NCBI GenBank assembly: GCA_963969365.1
Contig: OZ017748.1
Coordinates: forward strand, 4,027,001-4,091,000
Length of the DNA stretch: 64,000 nt
DNA from: Asterochloris sp. CNOR1
Taxonomy: Eukaryota > Chlorophyta > Trebouxiophyceae > Trebouxiales > Trebouxiaceae
Direction: 5' to 3'
In this document: positions 44,244-57,500 of the stretch, piece by piece
Numbering within the stretch: the first letter of the stretch is position 1
Layout: every line of letters starts with the position of its first letter
Made by a program: the position numbers and the translations under genes
Notes under the pieces: model-generated
Databases searched by the model: none
Told to the model about the DNA's origin: nothing
Seen by the model: only the letters and a program-made list of their open reading frames with translations

Positions 44244-47200
44244 ATGTTTGCCAGCATAAGAGATCGCTCAGTATGGGGCCCTGTAGCATTCGAACGATCT
44301 GTAGCCAGTCCTGGGCTTGTGCACAGGCTGGAGCTGGCCAGAACCCTTGATGGTCACGCTGGATGTGTGAACACGGTGTCCTTCTCTCCAGAAGACGGAC
44401 AGGCAAGAGGACAGCCTTGAGCACCTGTGCGCCCTACCACCATGTTTTTGAGTGCGCCCAAGTCTCTCTCCCAGCCCCATGTCTAGCTACACCACTGCGG
44501 CAGCTGCTGCAGGTGCTGGTGTCAGGCTCAGACGATCAGTATATTGCCTTCTGGGAGTGGCAAACAGGTCTGCCCCTGCCCCTGAGTATGCTGTAACTGC
44601 AGCTTTCTGGCTTCCTTGACAACTCAAAAGCTCCAACAGTGGCCGAACATGCCTGCTTGGTGCAGGCCGGCAGATGTTGAGGTATCCGTCCGGTCACAGA
44701 GATAATGTTTTCCAGGCCCGCATTCTGCCAGCAAGCTCCAATCAGACAGTGGTGTCCTGTGCAGCGGACGGGCAGGTACGACATACCGGCTTGCACTGCA
44801 TGACTGAGAGTTGCATGTCCCTGCTCCTGCAAAGCAGCAGCACGTTGAAGTTGGGCTGTCAGCCTGAGCGGCATGAGCTGCCGTTCCCTTTGTAGATTGG
44901 CGTTTTGTTGCTGCACTCATTCAAGCCAGTCAAGGCTAGCATCAAGAGAAAGTCCAGTGCCTGAATGCAGCGTGCTCCATGAGCAGATAAAGTTTGCCAG
45001 AATACATGCAGGCCTGGCGCTGCTGTTTGCTTGCTGTAGTGTGTTCCCCTTGTGGCAGTGCTGTCCGCTGTCTGCGCGTCTGATGCTCAGCTGCGTGGAA
45101 AGACATGCTGCAGGTGCGGGTTACATACTTCCGGGAGTGTCTGTTGTCTGCGCGTCTGTTGCTCAGCTGCCTGGAAAATCACATGCTGCAGGTGCGGGTG
45201 GCCTACTTCCGCGAGGGCGAGCCCCAGCCCGAGACCTCCAAGCTGGCTCAGCACTCGGGCAGAGCCCACAAGCTGGCTCTCATTCCTGAGCAGCCAACAT
45301 GCTTCTACAGGCAAGTGGCAGGGCTCACAAGCTGACTCTCATTCCTGAGCAGCCCACATGCTTTCACAGGCAAGTGGCAGGCAGGTGCAGCCTGGCAGTT
45401 TGGAGCAAGCATGTCTAGCCGGACAGATCACAATCTGCTTGTGCAGCCTGTCTGCACAGCACCATATGGACTGCAGCACACCTTGAGGATGGCCTTTCCT
45501 CTGCTGCTGCAGGCGTGGAGGTGGTACGGAGTGTGCTGCAGTGTGTGATGCAGCAGTCTCTGCCTGTCTGCACCTGGGCATACCCCAAAGTGCAACCACG
45601 CTGTACTCAGTGCTTGTGTGCAGAGGGCTCCTGTCTCTGCTGCTGCAGCTGTGGGGAGGACGGCGAGGTGCGCCGTTTTGACCTGCGGGAGCGGGGGAGC
45701 CAGCAGGTGCTCGTCTGCAGGAAGCCATGGATCATGATCTCCCGCCAAGTGAGCAGCGGTGCAGCTGCATCTGTGCAGGCTGCTGTTGGTGGGTGAGCGG
45801 CTTGCCAGGCGAGCGGCTTGTAGCGCCCTGCGGCAAGAAGAGGGCGAGCACTGCCGCGCATCCATGCATGCTGCTATTGGTTGGTGAGCGACTTGCTTGT
45901 AGCGCCATGTTGCAAGAAGGAAGTGAGCACTGTAGCTGCATCCATGCATGCTGCTGTCGGCGGGTGAGCCGCTTGCTTGCAGCGCCCTGTGGCAAGCATG
46001 CACCTGTCCCATGCGCTGTGGTGGGACCTGCAAGTATGGGTGCACTAGATGGCAGCAGCTTGAACCGGTGCGCCACAGCAGCCTTCGTCTCTCTGTAGGG
46101 CACAGAGCTGGAGGAACCCCAGCAGCCTGTCACCGTTGTAGAGGGCCCAGAGCTCCTGCAGCCTCCCTGCAGGGCTAGAAATGAAACCTAATCAATAGCT
46201 CTGCAGGGGTCAGAGCTGGAGCTCAACTCCATCCACTGCAACCCAGTGCGGCCGTGGCAGTTTGCTGTGGCAGGGTACGATGCCTTTGTAAGAGTGTACG
46301 ACCAGCGGACAATGCCCAACACTGTGCCGGTGAGTGTAAGACCCAATTTGTTGTTGCTAGTGGTCACTAAGCGTGGCAGGGATCAGCGACGACATGCTGC
46401 TTGCGCATGACTGGAGGCACTGGGGCCAAGCACCTGCCGTGCTGGTGAGCATCTGCACATTTCCTGTGCATGGGCATCAAGGTTGCTCAGATAGTGGCAG
46501 AGATGCGCGCAGCCATGGCGACAGGTGGCCCCGCAGATGGTTGTGCTTTTCGGGCTGGCTCTTCGTCTCAGGGCCTTTGAGGCTGAGGCTCAAAGAACTG
46601 CCTTGCGCTTGACACTACAGCTGGACACTGCCTGCATGGCAGATGGTGGCCATTCCACCTGTTGCAGTGAGCAAGCTGCAACACACATGCAGAGCGCAGC
46701 AGACACACCGCCTGGCAAGTGGCCACTGCAGTGCTGCGCTTGCTGCGGCAGCCGCTGGGCCCAGCACCCCTGTGTCTGCCCCCGCAAGCTTCCATAGCTG
46801 GCGTGCCCCACCAAAGCCCCCAGGAACTGGTCCCTGCGGGTGTTCACAATGCTGCCATCAATCCTCTCGTCTCAGCCGGGGCTTGTCTGTCTCAGGCCTC
46901 TGCCAATGCTCACATTGTCTGGTGTCTGCAGGCGCGCATGCTGGCGCCGGCCCACATGCGCACGGGGCCTGATGGTGACCCGAAGTCCATGCACATCACG
47001 GCCGCCCAGTTCTCATGTTCGGGGGAGGTGGTGGCCACCTACAGTGGCGAGGTGAGCCAGCACAGGTCACAGCAAAGTGAGAGAGAGCACTTGCACCCTT
47101 AACAATGCATGCAAATGTTGGTCTTCAAGATTGCTAGGCTGGGCACAGTATGAATAGGCTTTATGCAGACTGGCTGTGACCATGTACAAATGGGAGGTGC

Positions 47201-50200
47201 CAGACTCATCTCACAGCACAGTTGATGTGGCAGCCCTTCAGCCACAGCATGCCTGTTGGTTTATCCAGTAAGAGGTGCAAGCATGCCTTGCGGTGATTCC
47301 CTGGAAATTAGCCTGTCATTGCGGGGCTGCAAGGCACAGCGTGAGATGAGTCCACCTTTCCCAGTGGCCACCAACCATGATGAGGTGGAGAAGGCTCCAT
47401 GTTTCCTCAAGGCAATTGTTCAAAGTTGCTGGGGCAGTGATGACGCAGGTGCACTGCATGCTCCTGCCAAAGTGGGCAGCAGTGGAGTCCTGCTGAGACA
47501 TAATGATGAACGGGCTTGCCTCAGCAAGGCCTGTCATGCTTTATCTTTGTCGCCCCTGCTTAGACTCTTGCCCCAGGGCCTGCTGCCTGTTCTGTCTATG
47601 ATTGCGGGAGCGGCCACTCTAAGGCTTCTCTTACTCTAGGGTTTGCTGCTGCTTCAAGTCTTTGCCGCAAGGTGTGCAGCTTGTGCTGCCTACCAATTGC
47701 AGTAGGCAGCTAGTCTTAGGTATTGGGTCCTTGAGGGTCTTCTGCTGCCCAATCTGGGGCTCCCCCAGGTCATCTGTCCCTTGTGTGTGCAGAACATCTA
47801 CCTGTTTGCAGCTGAGGGGGACACCTCACGCAGCCGACCAAAGCCTCAGCGCTCACGTCCAAACGTTGGACCAGAGGTCGGCATCAGCCCAGCCAAGCGC
47901 CGGCGGCATATGCAGGGGCAGGCATCGCGTGCTGCAGCTGCAGGCAAGTGTGTGGCATGCAGCAGTTCTGTGAAACCAATCCAGAAACATGTAGCCTGAG
48001 CGCCTGTGGCACATGCGGGAGCAGGACCTGCACACTGCAGCTGCAGGCAAGCTGGATGCGACACCCATGCAGAAGGTTGTGTTCGCCCCACATCAGGTGC
48101 AGCGGCGCCCCGCGGCTGCTGGCACCTGCGTGGGCAGGCTGCATGATCGGCCTGCAATCTTCTGGGCAGGCCTGCTCGTGTCACATCCTGGTCGGCGGCC
48201 CCTTCAAACACCAGCACCATATGCAGGCACGGTGGACCACACTTGTGACCGAGCAGGGCTGTTTGACACAGTGGCGCCCTGCATATCTGGTGTCAGATGG
48301 CGGTCTCTTTGGATACTGCAGGCCTGCCAGCCAGCAGCAACAGGGTACACCACTACTAAGTGTTGATCTGCACCAAGGTCATGTACGCCTTGCGATAGCA
48401 GCGCATGCCGGCTTGTTGCAGGCCTGGCAGCAGCAGGGCAAACCAGCATGTTATGCTGCACTGGCTTCACGGGCCTGCCTGTGCAGGGAGAGCAAAAGGT
48501 TGCACCCAACAGGCTGGCAGCAGCACTGGCATGCCTGCTGGCTAGCTTGCTGCAGGCAGCACAGTGGGTGGCAAAGAGAGATGCTTATCAAACCCCCAGT
48601 GCCCTGTGCAGAGGCAGCTGGACCGAGCGGCAGCACACATCCCTGCTCCAGCAGCGAGCAGGGGCAGAGGGGCCCAGATGATGAGAGAATAGCAGGCAGC
48701 GACTCTGAGGAGATCATGGAGCGGGATGTAGACTCAAATGATGAGGAGGATGTTGACCAGGAAGAAATCGGTGAGGCCGCAACCTTCACCTATCAGCAGA
48801 CATTGGGGCAGCTGCACATGCTCAACAGAGGAAAGCACTTCAGGGGGCATAGCTGCATGTTGCACAGGGCACAGTTGCAGAGAGCTACTGGTCTGCAGAC
48901 TTGGGTTTTGTGACCAAATTCTGTCCTGGCAGCGGCCGAGCAGCCGCCTTTTCCACAAGGGCACTGTGTGTCTCTTAGTCTGAGTACCCTATGCTGGCGA
49001 TGGCTACGCAAGCAACGGCCTGCTGCATGCAGGCAAAGTGCTGTTGTCTAGTTCGCAAGGTCCCTGTCATATTTTGGCTCGATTGAGAGTCCCGCTTGCT
49101 GCTCCAGCATGCGAAACAGATTGATGGCATGAGGCTCCTAGCTGCTGCAACATGCCAATTGGGCGCCTTGTCAGCAGGCTTTGGCCCACTTACAGTGAAT
49201 GCAGCAGGGTGAGGCTTGCAAATGCAGCTTGCAAATGGAGTTGCTGCTGCTCAGCAGTGCTGATGGGCGCTGCCATCTTTCAGACCCGTCCTGCAATTTG
49301 TTGGTGCTGCTCAGCAGGGATCCTGGCCTGCCTTCTGCAAGACGCTGTGCTGAAAACTGCTCAACAGGCATTCACAGCCCATGGCCAGATGCCTTGCCTG
49401 CAGATACATGCACGTTCCTCTTCCTGCTGTGACGCCTGCTGGCTGTGCATGCAGCTGTGGAGGCTCGCCCACGTGGCTGCTGCTGCTCAGCTGGGGGCCT
49501 GTGTGCTGCCTTCTGCCAGCTGTGCCGTGACCTGAGGGATGTGGACCCTGACCTGCCTGCAGAGGCATGGCCACCAGAGGAACCAGATGAGGTTGTCATG
49601 GTCTTCAAAGGTGGGCCACATCTGTCAGCAAAAAGTCCTAGGAGGGCCATTTTGTTTTATGGTGTGTGAGCTCTGGGGCCTTGCAGCACTCAGCAATCTC
49701 TCATACAGCTTGACGCATTCTACATGAAGATTGTGCCATGTACCCTGCTGCCTTGCAGCGTGTGCACCCAGCAGCGCCCAACTTGCTGGCCTGCCTTTTT
49801 AGCCAGACAGCTGCCGTGCTGGCAAAGAATCTGACGTGCATGCTGCACGACCTGCTTCTGCGCTGTTCACTGCTGCCTGATCTTCTTCTGGTTGATTGCA
49901 GGTCACAGGAACCTGCAGACGATCAAGGGCATCAGCTTCCTGGGGCCCTCAGACGAGTATGTGGTGTCAGGCTCAGATGATGGGCACGTCTACATCTGGA
50001 GCAAGCAGGATGGCAAGCTACAGCAGTGGCTGAAGGGTGATGACTCAGTGATCAACTGCCTGGAGCCCCACCCCCACCTTCCCTGCACCATGGCCACCTC
50101 AGGTGAGGCCGGTGCCTGCCAGCGGGTTGAGAAGAACTCCCTGGCCTGCCATCATCGTTGTTCAGGGATCTAGTTTGCCAGGCGTGGCTGGAGGCCTTGA

Positions 50201-51452
50201 CCTCACCTCCCATGAACTGCGGCCACCACAGGTGAGGCCTGTGCACAGCAGGGGCTCAGACAGATCCTTGGCATGCCTTCACGGGGTCGAGCGGTGATGA
50301 CTGCCAGCTGAGGCAGTACTATGAAGCCTTAACCCGGCCTGATCTGAACACGGCCACTGCAGCTTTGATCAGTACCAAGCAGCATCAGGCGGCGGCCCCA
50401 GCTGTCCCAGCAGGTGAATCTGGTGGTGGCAACTAGCAAAGTGCATGTTTGCCTTATAGAGCCCTGCATTATGGCCACCTCAATTCGAGGTGACTAGAGA
50501 TATGATGCGTGCCCCTGTCAGGGTCATCATAGTCGCCCATGCTGCAGCGGTCTCAAGAAATGGGTGCCAGGAAAACTCAGCAGATGCCCTCAGCCTGTCG
50601 TGTGCAACTCTAGGTGAGGGCTTGGGGCCTTGCATCGCTGGCTGAGCAGAGTAAGATGGGAAAGCCAGCCTCTCCAGGTGAGGGTGCTTGCAGCTTGTCA
50701 TGAGGGCCGGCTGCTGTCGCATGTTGGGAGATGCCTCCTGCTCAGGCAGCAGAGGCAGACAGCTTAGGGGCAAGAGCAGGACACTGTGCTCGACACTGCG
50801 CTCGAAGCTCTACTAGAGAGTGTTGTTGCTGTGAGAGCAACCTCTGGCCTGGTATGACAAGACCCTTGACCCAGGTCTGGGGTTTCCGATGAGGCTAGGC
50901 TGGGAAGGCGGTTGGTAGCCTGCTAAGGACAACCTGCATGGCCCTGCCCGGGCTGCAGCGCGTCACTGTGCCAAGTGTCTTCGCCAGTCTGCAATGCTGG
51001 CGCGTAGCTGGAAAATGTGCTGTTGCCTCCGTCTGAGGCTGAGGACTACGTTGCTGCTTGCTGGGGGCAGCGGCTGTCGAATAGCTCAACACATCTGCAC
51101 CAAGTGACGTGAACAGCTCCTGCTTTCGTAGCTCTGCTGACCACAGCGCAGATGCCCCCACCCTCGTGCACCTGCAGGCATCGATCATGATGTCAAGATC
51201 TGGACACCCACACGCGCTGAGCCACTGTTACCAGGCGCTCAGGCAGAGTCCCAGATGGAGGAAAATGAGGAGCGTCAGGGGCGGATGAGGCCTGAGCTTG
51301 ATGGCACACACATCCTGCTTACCCCTGACATGCTGTCGCGGCTGCTACAAGCAAGGGTGCAGCGGGCTGCAAGGATGGCAGCTCTGCGCAATGATGGGGA
51401 TGCAGAGACTGACATAGAGGAGGAGCAGCCCCAAGACTGTACCATCTCCTGA
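44244..51452 (+). CDS. DCAF8-like WD40 protein (putative CUL4-DDB1 substrate receptor)
   Basis: Twelve exons: 44244-44402, 44513-44567, 44666-44775, 45192-45310, 45649-45748, 46207-46329, 46932-47051, 47793-47943, 48612-48770, 49563-49610, 49902-50102 and 51178-51452. All phases agree, giving 539 residues. Family landmarks: LDGHAGCVNTVSFSP, VSGSDDQYIAFWEW, SGHRDNVFQARILP, CGEDGEVRRFDLRE, FAVAGYDAFVRVYDQR (a DWD-box-like WDxR motif for DDB1 docking), GHRNLQTIKGISFLGP, VSGSDDGHVYIWSKQDGK, NCLEPHPHLP and DHDVKIWTPT. As in animal and plant DCAF8 proteins, a disordered insert (basic KRRRHMQG, then acidic SDSEEIMERDVDSNDEED, about residues 265-365) separates the early and late blades. The start ATG at 44244 is the first in frame; the upstream TTG is not used. 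Three donors (44403, 45311, 47944) are GC and are forced by phase. The substrate is unknown. Confidence 0.92.
45088..45395 (+). repeat. Echoes on both sides of DCAF8-like exon 4
   Basis: Upstream, the acceptor side acatgctgcag|gtgcgggtggcctacttccg (45181-45210) is copied about 80 bp earlier at 45103-45132 (acatgctgcaggtgcgggttacatacttccg), along with its flank tctgcgcgtctg..gctcagctg. Downstream, the donor side (cacaagctggctctcattcctgagcagcc.acatgct.t.acag|gcaagtggcag) is copied at 45327-45381. A similar acceptor echo of exon 6 (ctctgtagggcacagagctggag) lies at about 46092-46114. Confidence 0.9.
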
Positions 51453-51599
51453 CAAGCACCCACCCCCAGACCGTCCGTTGAGCAACAATATGAAAATTTT
51501 CTTTTCAGCAGGTTCGCGCTGACATGCAATCGCTTTCTTTGATCTGCTGAGGTGCATTGGCCTGCTAATCAATAACGCTGGCCGGAGGACGTTGAGCCG
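51453..51599. promoter_or_regulatory. 147-bp gap between DCAF8-like stop and SPS start
   Basis: The two genes are in tandem. The gap holds an AT-rich run (caatatgaaaattttcttttc, about 51485-51505) and no obvious repeat. The 3' end of the first gene and the promoter of the second must share it, unless the SPS transcript starts inside the upstream gene. Confidence 0.5.
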
Positions 51600-54500
51600 A
51601 TGTCCGATATTACCTCGGCCAACAATGGCTGGGTGGAGAGCTACTTGGACGCTCTGGTGGGTGCCCATGCCCTGTGCATATATCAATCGATCGCCCTAGC
51701 TGCATCTGAGATGCAGTTGCCAAGATGCAAATTGCCGGCAACACTCCATCTGCTGTAGGCCTGGCACATCTGAGATGCTGTGCTGCACAGGCAGCTGCCT
51801 GACAAGCAGTGCTCCCCTGCCTGCAGCTGAGCGAGGGACTTTCATCAGAATACATCAAGCGCTCAGATCGTGAGGGTGATGAAAAGGCTGCCAAGTTCAA
51901 TGCTGACAGGCAAATCTACAGCAAGTACTATGTGCACCAGGTCCTGCAGCAGGGCGAAGAAAGCCTGCGCGATGCTTGGACGAAGGCAAGTCACGCTGCA
52001 CGATTCAGTGCGTTCACTCAGTGGCTTGTGGTACCAGCGCCCTTGGCAGCAGTCGGCCTGGTCATGGCTTGGGGGGATGGGCATCAGAGGAGTTGGTCTG
52101 TGAACCTCAGCAGGGCTGCGCCTTATCACCTCTCACCCCAGTGAGGGCAGCTGGCATCTACATACCGGCTTAACATGCTGCTGCACGTGTATCTGTGATG
52201 CCAAAGGGCAGTTGGGAAGCACCCTGCACGTGCTGCCTCTTCGGGCACGTGCTGCCTGCATGAGCCGCTGCTGCCACACTGTTACATGCACTCCAGCATG
52301 CCAGTCGGCAAGCAGGCAGTCAAGCATTCAGCAGGCCAGGGTGAGCTCTGAACGCATGGGCCAGCCAGCTCACTTAACAACCGTTCTGCTGCGCAGCTGT
52401 CTTTTGCTCACTGTGCTGGTTCCAGGCCAGCCCTGCTGCAGCAGACATGTGCAGGGGCACCCTGGAAGGCAGGCTCATATAGCTGTACCGCATGGTACTG
52501 CCCATCTGGATCATCTTTATGTAGGTGCAATTTGTGACCTAGTCTGCAGGATGGGCTGGCTTGATTAGCTCAAGCATTGGCAGAGCACGCTCTGTGGGCT
52601 TGTCTTGGTGGGCTTATACTCAAGTTTGAGCAGGCCGCTGCTGCTCACTTTGCAGGCTCTCAATTTGTGGCATAACCAGAGGACATAGCTCTAAGCACTG
52701 CTGCCCACTAAGGTCTGCTATTGTATCCCTGACCGCATTTTCGTGACGCTACAGAGGCGCTGCTCCATTGTGTGATTGGCATCTGCAGGCCAGAAGGATG
52801 CCGGCCACCCTATGGTGTAGGCGACATGAGCTGCACATTGCACAGTGCTGACAGTCCTGCCCGTGCAGGCCACCAACGCGCGGCACTATGAGGAGAAGGA
52901 TGCCCGCCTGGAGTACCTCAGCTGGCGGGTGTGGTTCATGAAGCGTAACAGGGCGCGCGTCAAGAGGGAGGATGCTGCCACTCTGGCCGCTGAGCAGGTC
53001 AGAACAGCAAGAGGCTCTCCAGTCAGCATAAAGTCCATTTGATGAATGCGGGATGCCAGCCAGTCCTTGCAGGCAGGGAAGGGAATGTTTTGGGGTGCCC
53101 TTGCTGCCATGAACAGGCAAGCAGCGACGCACACATCATTGTAGAGGTGCATGAAGGGCAGCACAGCGTGCTTTGAGGGGGACGATGCCTCCAGTCTGAC
53201 CGCTGTATGGGTGGTGTGAAAGATCCAGTGGGCTCTGGGACCAGCTCACTCTCAGTTTGGTGCATGTGAGGTGCCAGTTGTTGGCCTAGGCAGCCGAGGG
53301 CACCGTTGGGCCCACCAGGTGAGCTGCAGTCTGAGACAAACCAAGCTCAGTAGCCGGGATGCATGATGCGCAACAGGGTGTGCGTCAACGAGCAGGGAGC
53401 TGGCACTCTCGCTGTCGAGCAGGTGGAGCGCAGAAGACTCTTGGCTAGACAGGAGTACAGCTGATTGTGCCCAGGTACTGCTGTGTTCGATGTTGACCAG
53501 GTTTCAAGTGCTCTTGGGGTGATTTGGCACAGCAAGGGCGCATGCAGCAGAGGGCAGCCTGCAACAGCTTCTTTCTTGAGGGTGACTTGCAGCCAGGCAC
53601 TGTTCATCTCTGCTCACAGGTGGATCTGCCCCCAATCACAGAAGAAGAGAAGGGCGAAGTGGAGGACCCCGACCGCGATGATGAGTCAGACAGCCCCAAG
53701 GACCACACCCCTGAGGCCATGGGAGCAGCTGCGGTGGCGCGGCGGCCCTCGATGGCGCTGCCACCTGCGCCGCAGCGAGCCAAGCCGCCGTCAGGTGGGC
53801 GCATGCTGCCAGTGGAGAAGTGCTTGTGTCAGAATGCACTGTCAAATCTGTCGACGTTTGGAGTGTATGTGGGTGCATTGCATGACAGCTGGGCATACCT
53901 CGCACCGTCTGTCTCCGCTAGAGCTGGGTGCAGGGCTCTGTTGCTGACCTCAAGCCTGTTAGGGTAGCTTGTGCAGCAGGACTGAGGCAGAGCCCCAGCA
54001 AGATGCACAGCAATGAACCCTGAGGGTTGTGCCCTGCAGGGAAACCGCCCAAGGCCGCCGGCGCTGAAGACATTGCTCCCAGGCCCATCAGAACCCACGA
54101 CGCAGATCAGGTGGGTCAGAAAGCCTTTATTTCCACTGTCTGATGTTGCAGCCAGTGCAAGGGTCAGGCATTAGCAACAGCACCCATGAGCACAGGTGCT
54201 CTGCAATGGCAAGCCGCTGCCTCACATGTGAAAGGGACACCCACCACTTTTGAATCTGTGCCCTGCTTTGCCTGGCTGGGGAGGCGCCTTTGATTCAGTC
54301 AACTGCTTCCTGTGCTGCATCAAGCCAGCCACTGCAGCCCTGCACGCCTCCCCTGCCCTGTGCAGGTTGCAGGGCTGCATTTGGTGCCAGCCAAACTCGG
54401 CCAGCACGTCTGCTGCCCCGGTTGACACTTCCGCTTGTATATTCCTGCAGGTTTCTGAGAACCTGAGGGAGCTGTCCCTGGCGGATGATCTGTCCCCCTC

Positions 54501-57500
54501 AGCTGAGGCGGTGGGGGCCGATGTGTTTGATGGGCGCGTGGACGGGCTGTACATCATTCTCATCAGCCTGCACGGGCTGGTGCGCGGGGACAAGATGGAG
54601 CTGGGCAAGGATGCAGACACCGGCGGGCAGGTGTGTGGTGTTTACTGTTGGCAGCCTAGTGCACCTGGGGGTGACGCGGGCAGGCTACTGACCTGCCTCG
54701 GGCAGGATGGGCTCTGGGGATCAGCTGGTGGCAGGGATCCAGGCAGCCAGGTGGCTGCCTTGCTGGACTGGCTCAGGGGAGTCAGGTGAAGCCTAGCAAG
54801 GATGCAACACAGGCAGGAGGGTGTCCCATGGTGGCAATGATGCTTTAGGGCTGTAGTCCAGGGCAGCTGAGGTGCACAAGGGAACAAGATGGGGCTGGGC
54901 AGGGATGCAGGCACCAGCACGCAGGTTGTTTTCACAAGGACTCGTGACGGCAGTCAGTTGAGCACCATTTCTGCCAGTGTCACCGGCAGAATGCTTGGTT
55001 GGAGCTGTGGCGTGGGGAGTGTGCGAAGATGGTCAAAGCAGGCACGTATGGGTAAATGAGCAGCTTGGGTGGTGATGCCTGGAGACGCCTGCTGCTGACT
55101 TGCACCTTGGTGGTCAGTGGCAAGTTGCATGTGGTTGCCAGCAGTGGGCTTCAGTGGAGACCAACCTCCTGAGGAGATGTCTGCAGGTCCTTCATGCATG
55201 CTGCTGTGGATGTCTGCATCTTCCCAGTGCCCCTCAGGGCTGCAAGTCATCCACTGCATGCCGCCACTCCACTGCGTGCAGGTCAAGTATGTGGTGGAGC
55301 TGGCCCGCGCACTGGGCCAGCACCCGGCTGTGTACCGGGTGGACCTGCTGACCAGGCTGATCAAGGACCCCAAGGTCAGCAGCAGACCTGGTCTTCTTTG
55401 CACAATGTTGTTCTCTGAGTGTGTCTTCCAGGGCTGGGTGCTGCTCTTTGTAACTTGATGTCCACGTTACTGTTTTCTGTGATCTCCTCCTTGGCAGGCT
55501 GTCTGCTGCCATGAAGCGATTCAGCATTAAACACGATTCTCAGGGAGCAGCTGCTTGTCTGGCATGGGAGAGGCCCAGGCATGCCGCTGCATTGAGAACA
55601 CGCAGCACACCATAGCAACCGCTCAGCCTGCTGTGGCGCAGGGTGCATAAGTGTTGTGTGCTGAGAGCTGCGCCTGTAGTGCAGGTCGACAAAACCTATG
55701 GGGTGGAGGAGGAGTGCATTCTGCAAGCCACTGGAGCAGAAAATGATCTTGGGGGGACCTACATTGTACGCCTCTCTGCAGGGCCAGACGAGCAGTATCT
55801 CAGGTCAGGCTTTTTTGACTGTATGCACCGTAAACCTGAATGCGCTGATGGGTGCACCATCAGACTTGCCTACTTCAGCAACATGATGAGCCAGGCCAAA
55901 AGACACCTTGGTGTCAGAAATCCAGACAAAGCATTGTCTGAGGGCAGGCGCTGCCACTGACAACGCTGTGAATCGCCAACATGGCACCAGCTTTGCCCAG
56001 CTGAGAAATGCTCTACCTGTCAAGCAGCTGCAGTGACCGTCAAGCAAATCCAGCTGCTGCAGAGGGATCTTCAGGCTGGCATCACTGCCAGCGGGAAAGT
56101 GCTGCTGGACATTCCTCACAGAAAGCACAATCATCAATACAATGCTTTTAGGATCAGATGCAATGCATGCTACGGCCCACGTGCTGCCAGACCTGCCTCT
56201 TTCCCTATCGCTGATCTGATGCCGGCCCTGGTGCAGGAAGGAGAAGCTGTGGCCCCATGTGCGTGAGTTTGCCGATCGCGGCATTGCCCATGCCAAGCGC
56301 ATGCTGACAAAGCTGGCGGAGCAGAAGACGCCCTGCGAGCTCTATGTGGTGCACGGGCACTACGCAGACGCAGGGGAGGTGGCAGCGCTCATGAGTGCCA
56401 CCCTCAGCGTAGACATGTGCATGACGGGGCACAGCCTGGGGCGCAACAAGCTAGAGCATTTGCTGGCGTCAGGCACTGTCAGCAGGTGAGGCTGATGAAG
56501 CTGTTGCTCATGTGGGGCTTGTGCTCTGCGCTGCAGTGCAAGAATGCTCCTGACCTTGGGGCCTCTTTGCACAGCCCCTATATGAAACTGCGTGAAGAAG
56601 TCCCAGAGTGAATGGCTGCCCGGCCTGTACAGCTGATGGGCAGGGTTTGCTGCTCCTAGGCTGAAGCTTTAAAAACGTCTGCAGGTCTGGATTTGGGCAC
56701 ACCTACAGGATTGACCCGCAGCTTGGCTGGTGCAGCTCACAGGCTAGAGTGGCTGAAGCGCGTATGCTCTCGCAGGACTCATTTGAGCACATGTACAGCA
56801 TCAACTTGCAGCTCATATCGTGCAGGGTTGGCTGCTCTCATGTTCAAATGTTTGGGGCTCCTTCGGGTCTGAGATAGAATACACCTATAATGTGCGACTA
56901 CAAGAACGTCTGCAGTGGTCGAACTGCAACTTCTGTTCCTGCAGGTCAGTGAGTAGTCAGCAGCCCCTGCACACACATTTCACACCGGCCGCTTCACCTC
57001 AAGCCATGATCAGACAGCTTCTAAGCTGGCTGCCTCTTGTGCAGGGCTGAGATGGAGCACACCTATATAATGAACCAGTAGGAGGAGTCTGAGGTGCCAT
57101 GCATACGCAGGGTGGCTACTTCTACTTAAGTGTCATGTTCCCTGCAGGGCTGAGCTTGAGCACACACAGAGGGCAACTGCCAAGCAGTCTGCAGGAAACC
57201 TGAATCCTAACTGGCTCTGCAGGGCTGAAATCGAGCACACCTACAAGATCAACAGGCGGGTGGAGGCTGAGGAGCGGGCGCTGGACTCAGCCATCATGGT
57301 CTTCACCTCCACTGAGCAGGAGATCGACGAGCAGTGGGGGCTGTATGATGGGTGAGTAAGTTTAGTATCTCAGCTGTACATGCCTTGATTGTCTGCTCAT
57401 CCTATGGGGCTGCACAGTAGTGAGCACACCTTGAAATGAGCTGAAGAGGACTGCATTCCTGTATATAGACGGGGCTGGCCATCAGCAGCAGAGCCTGCAT

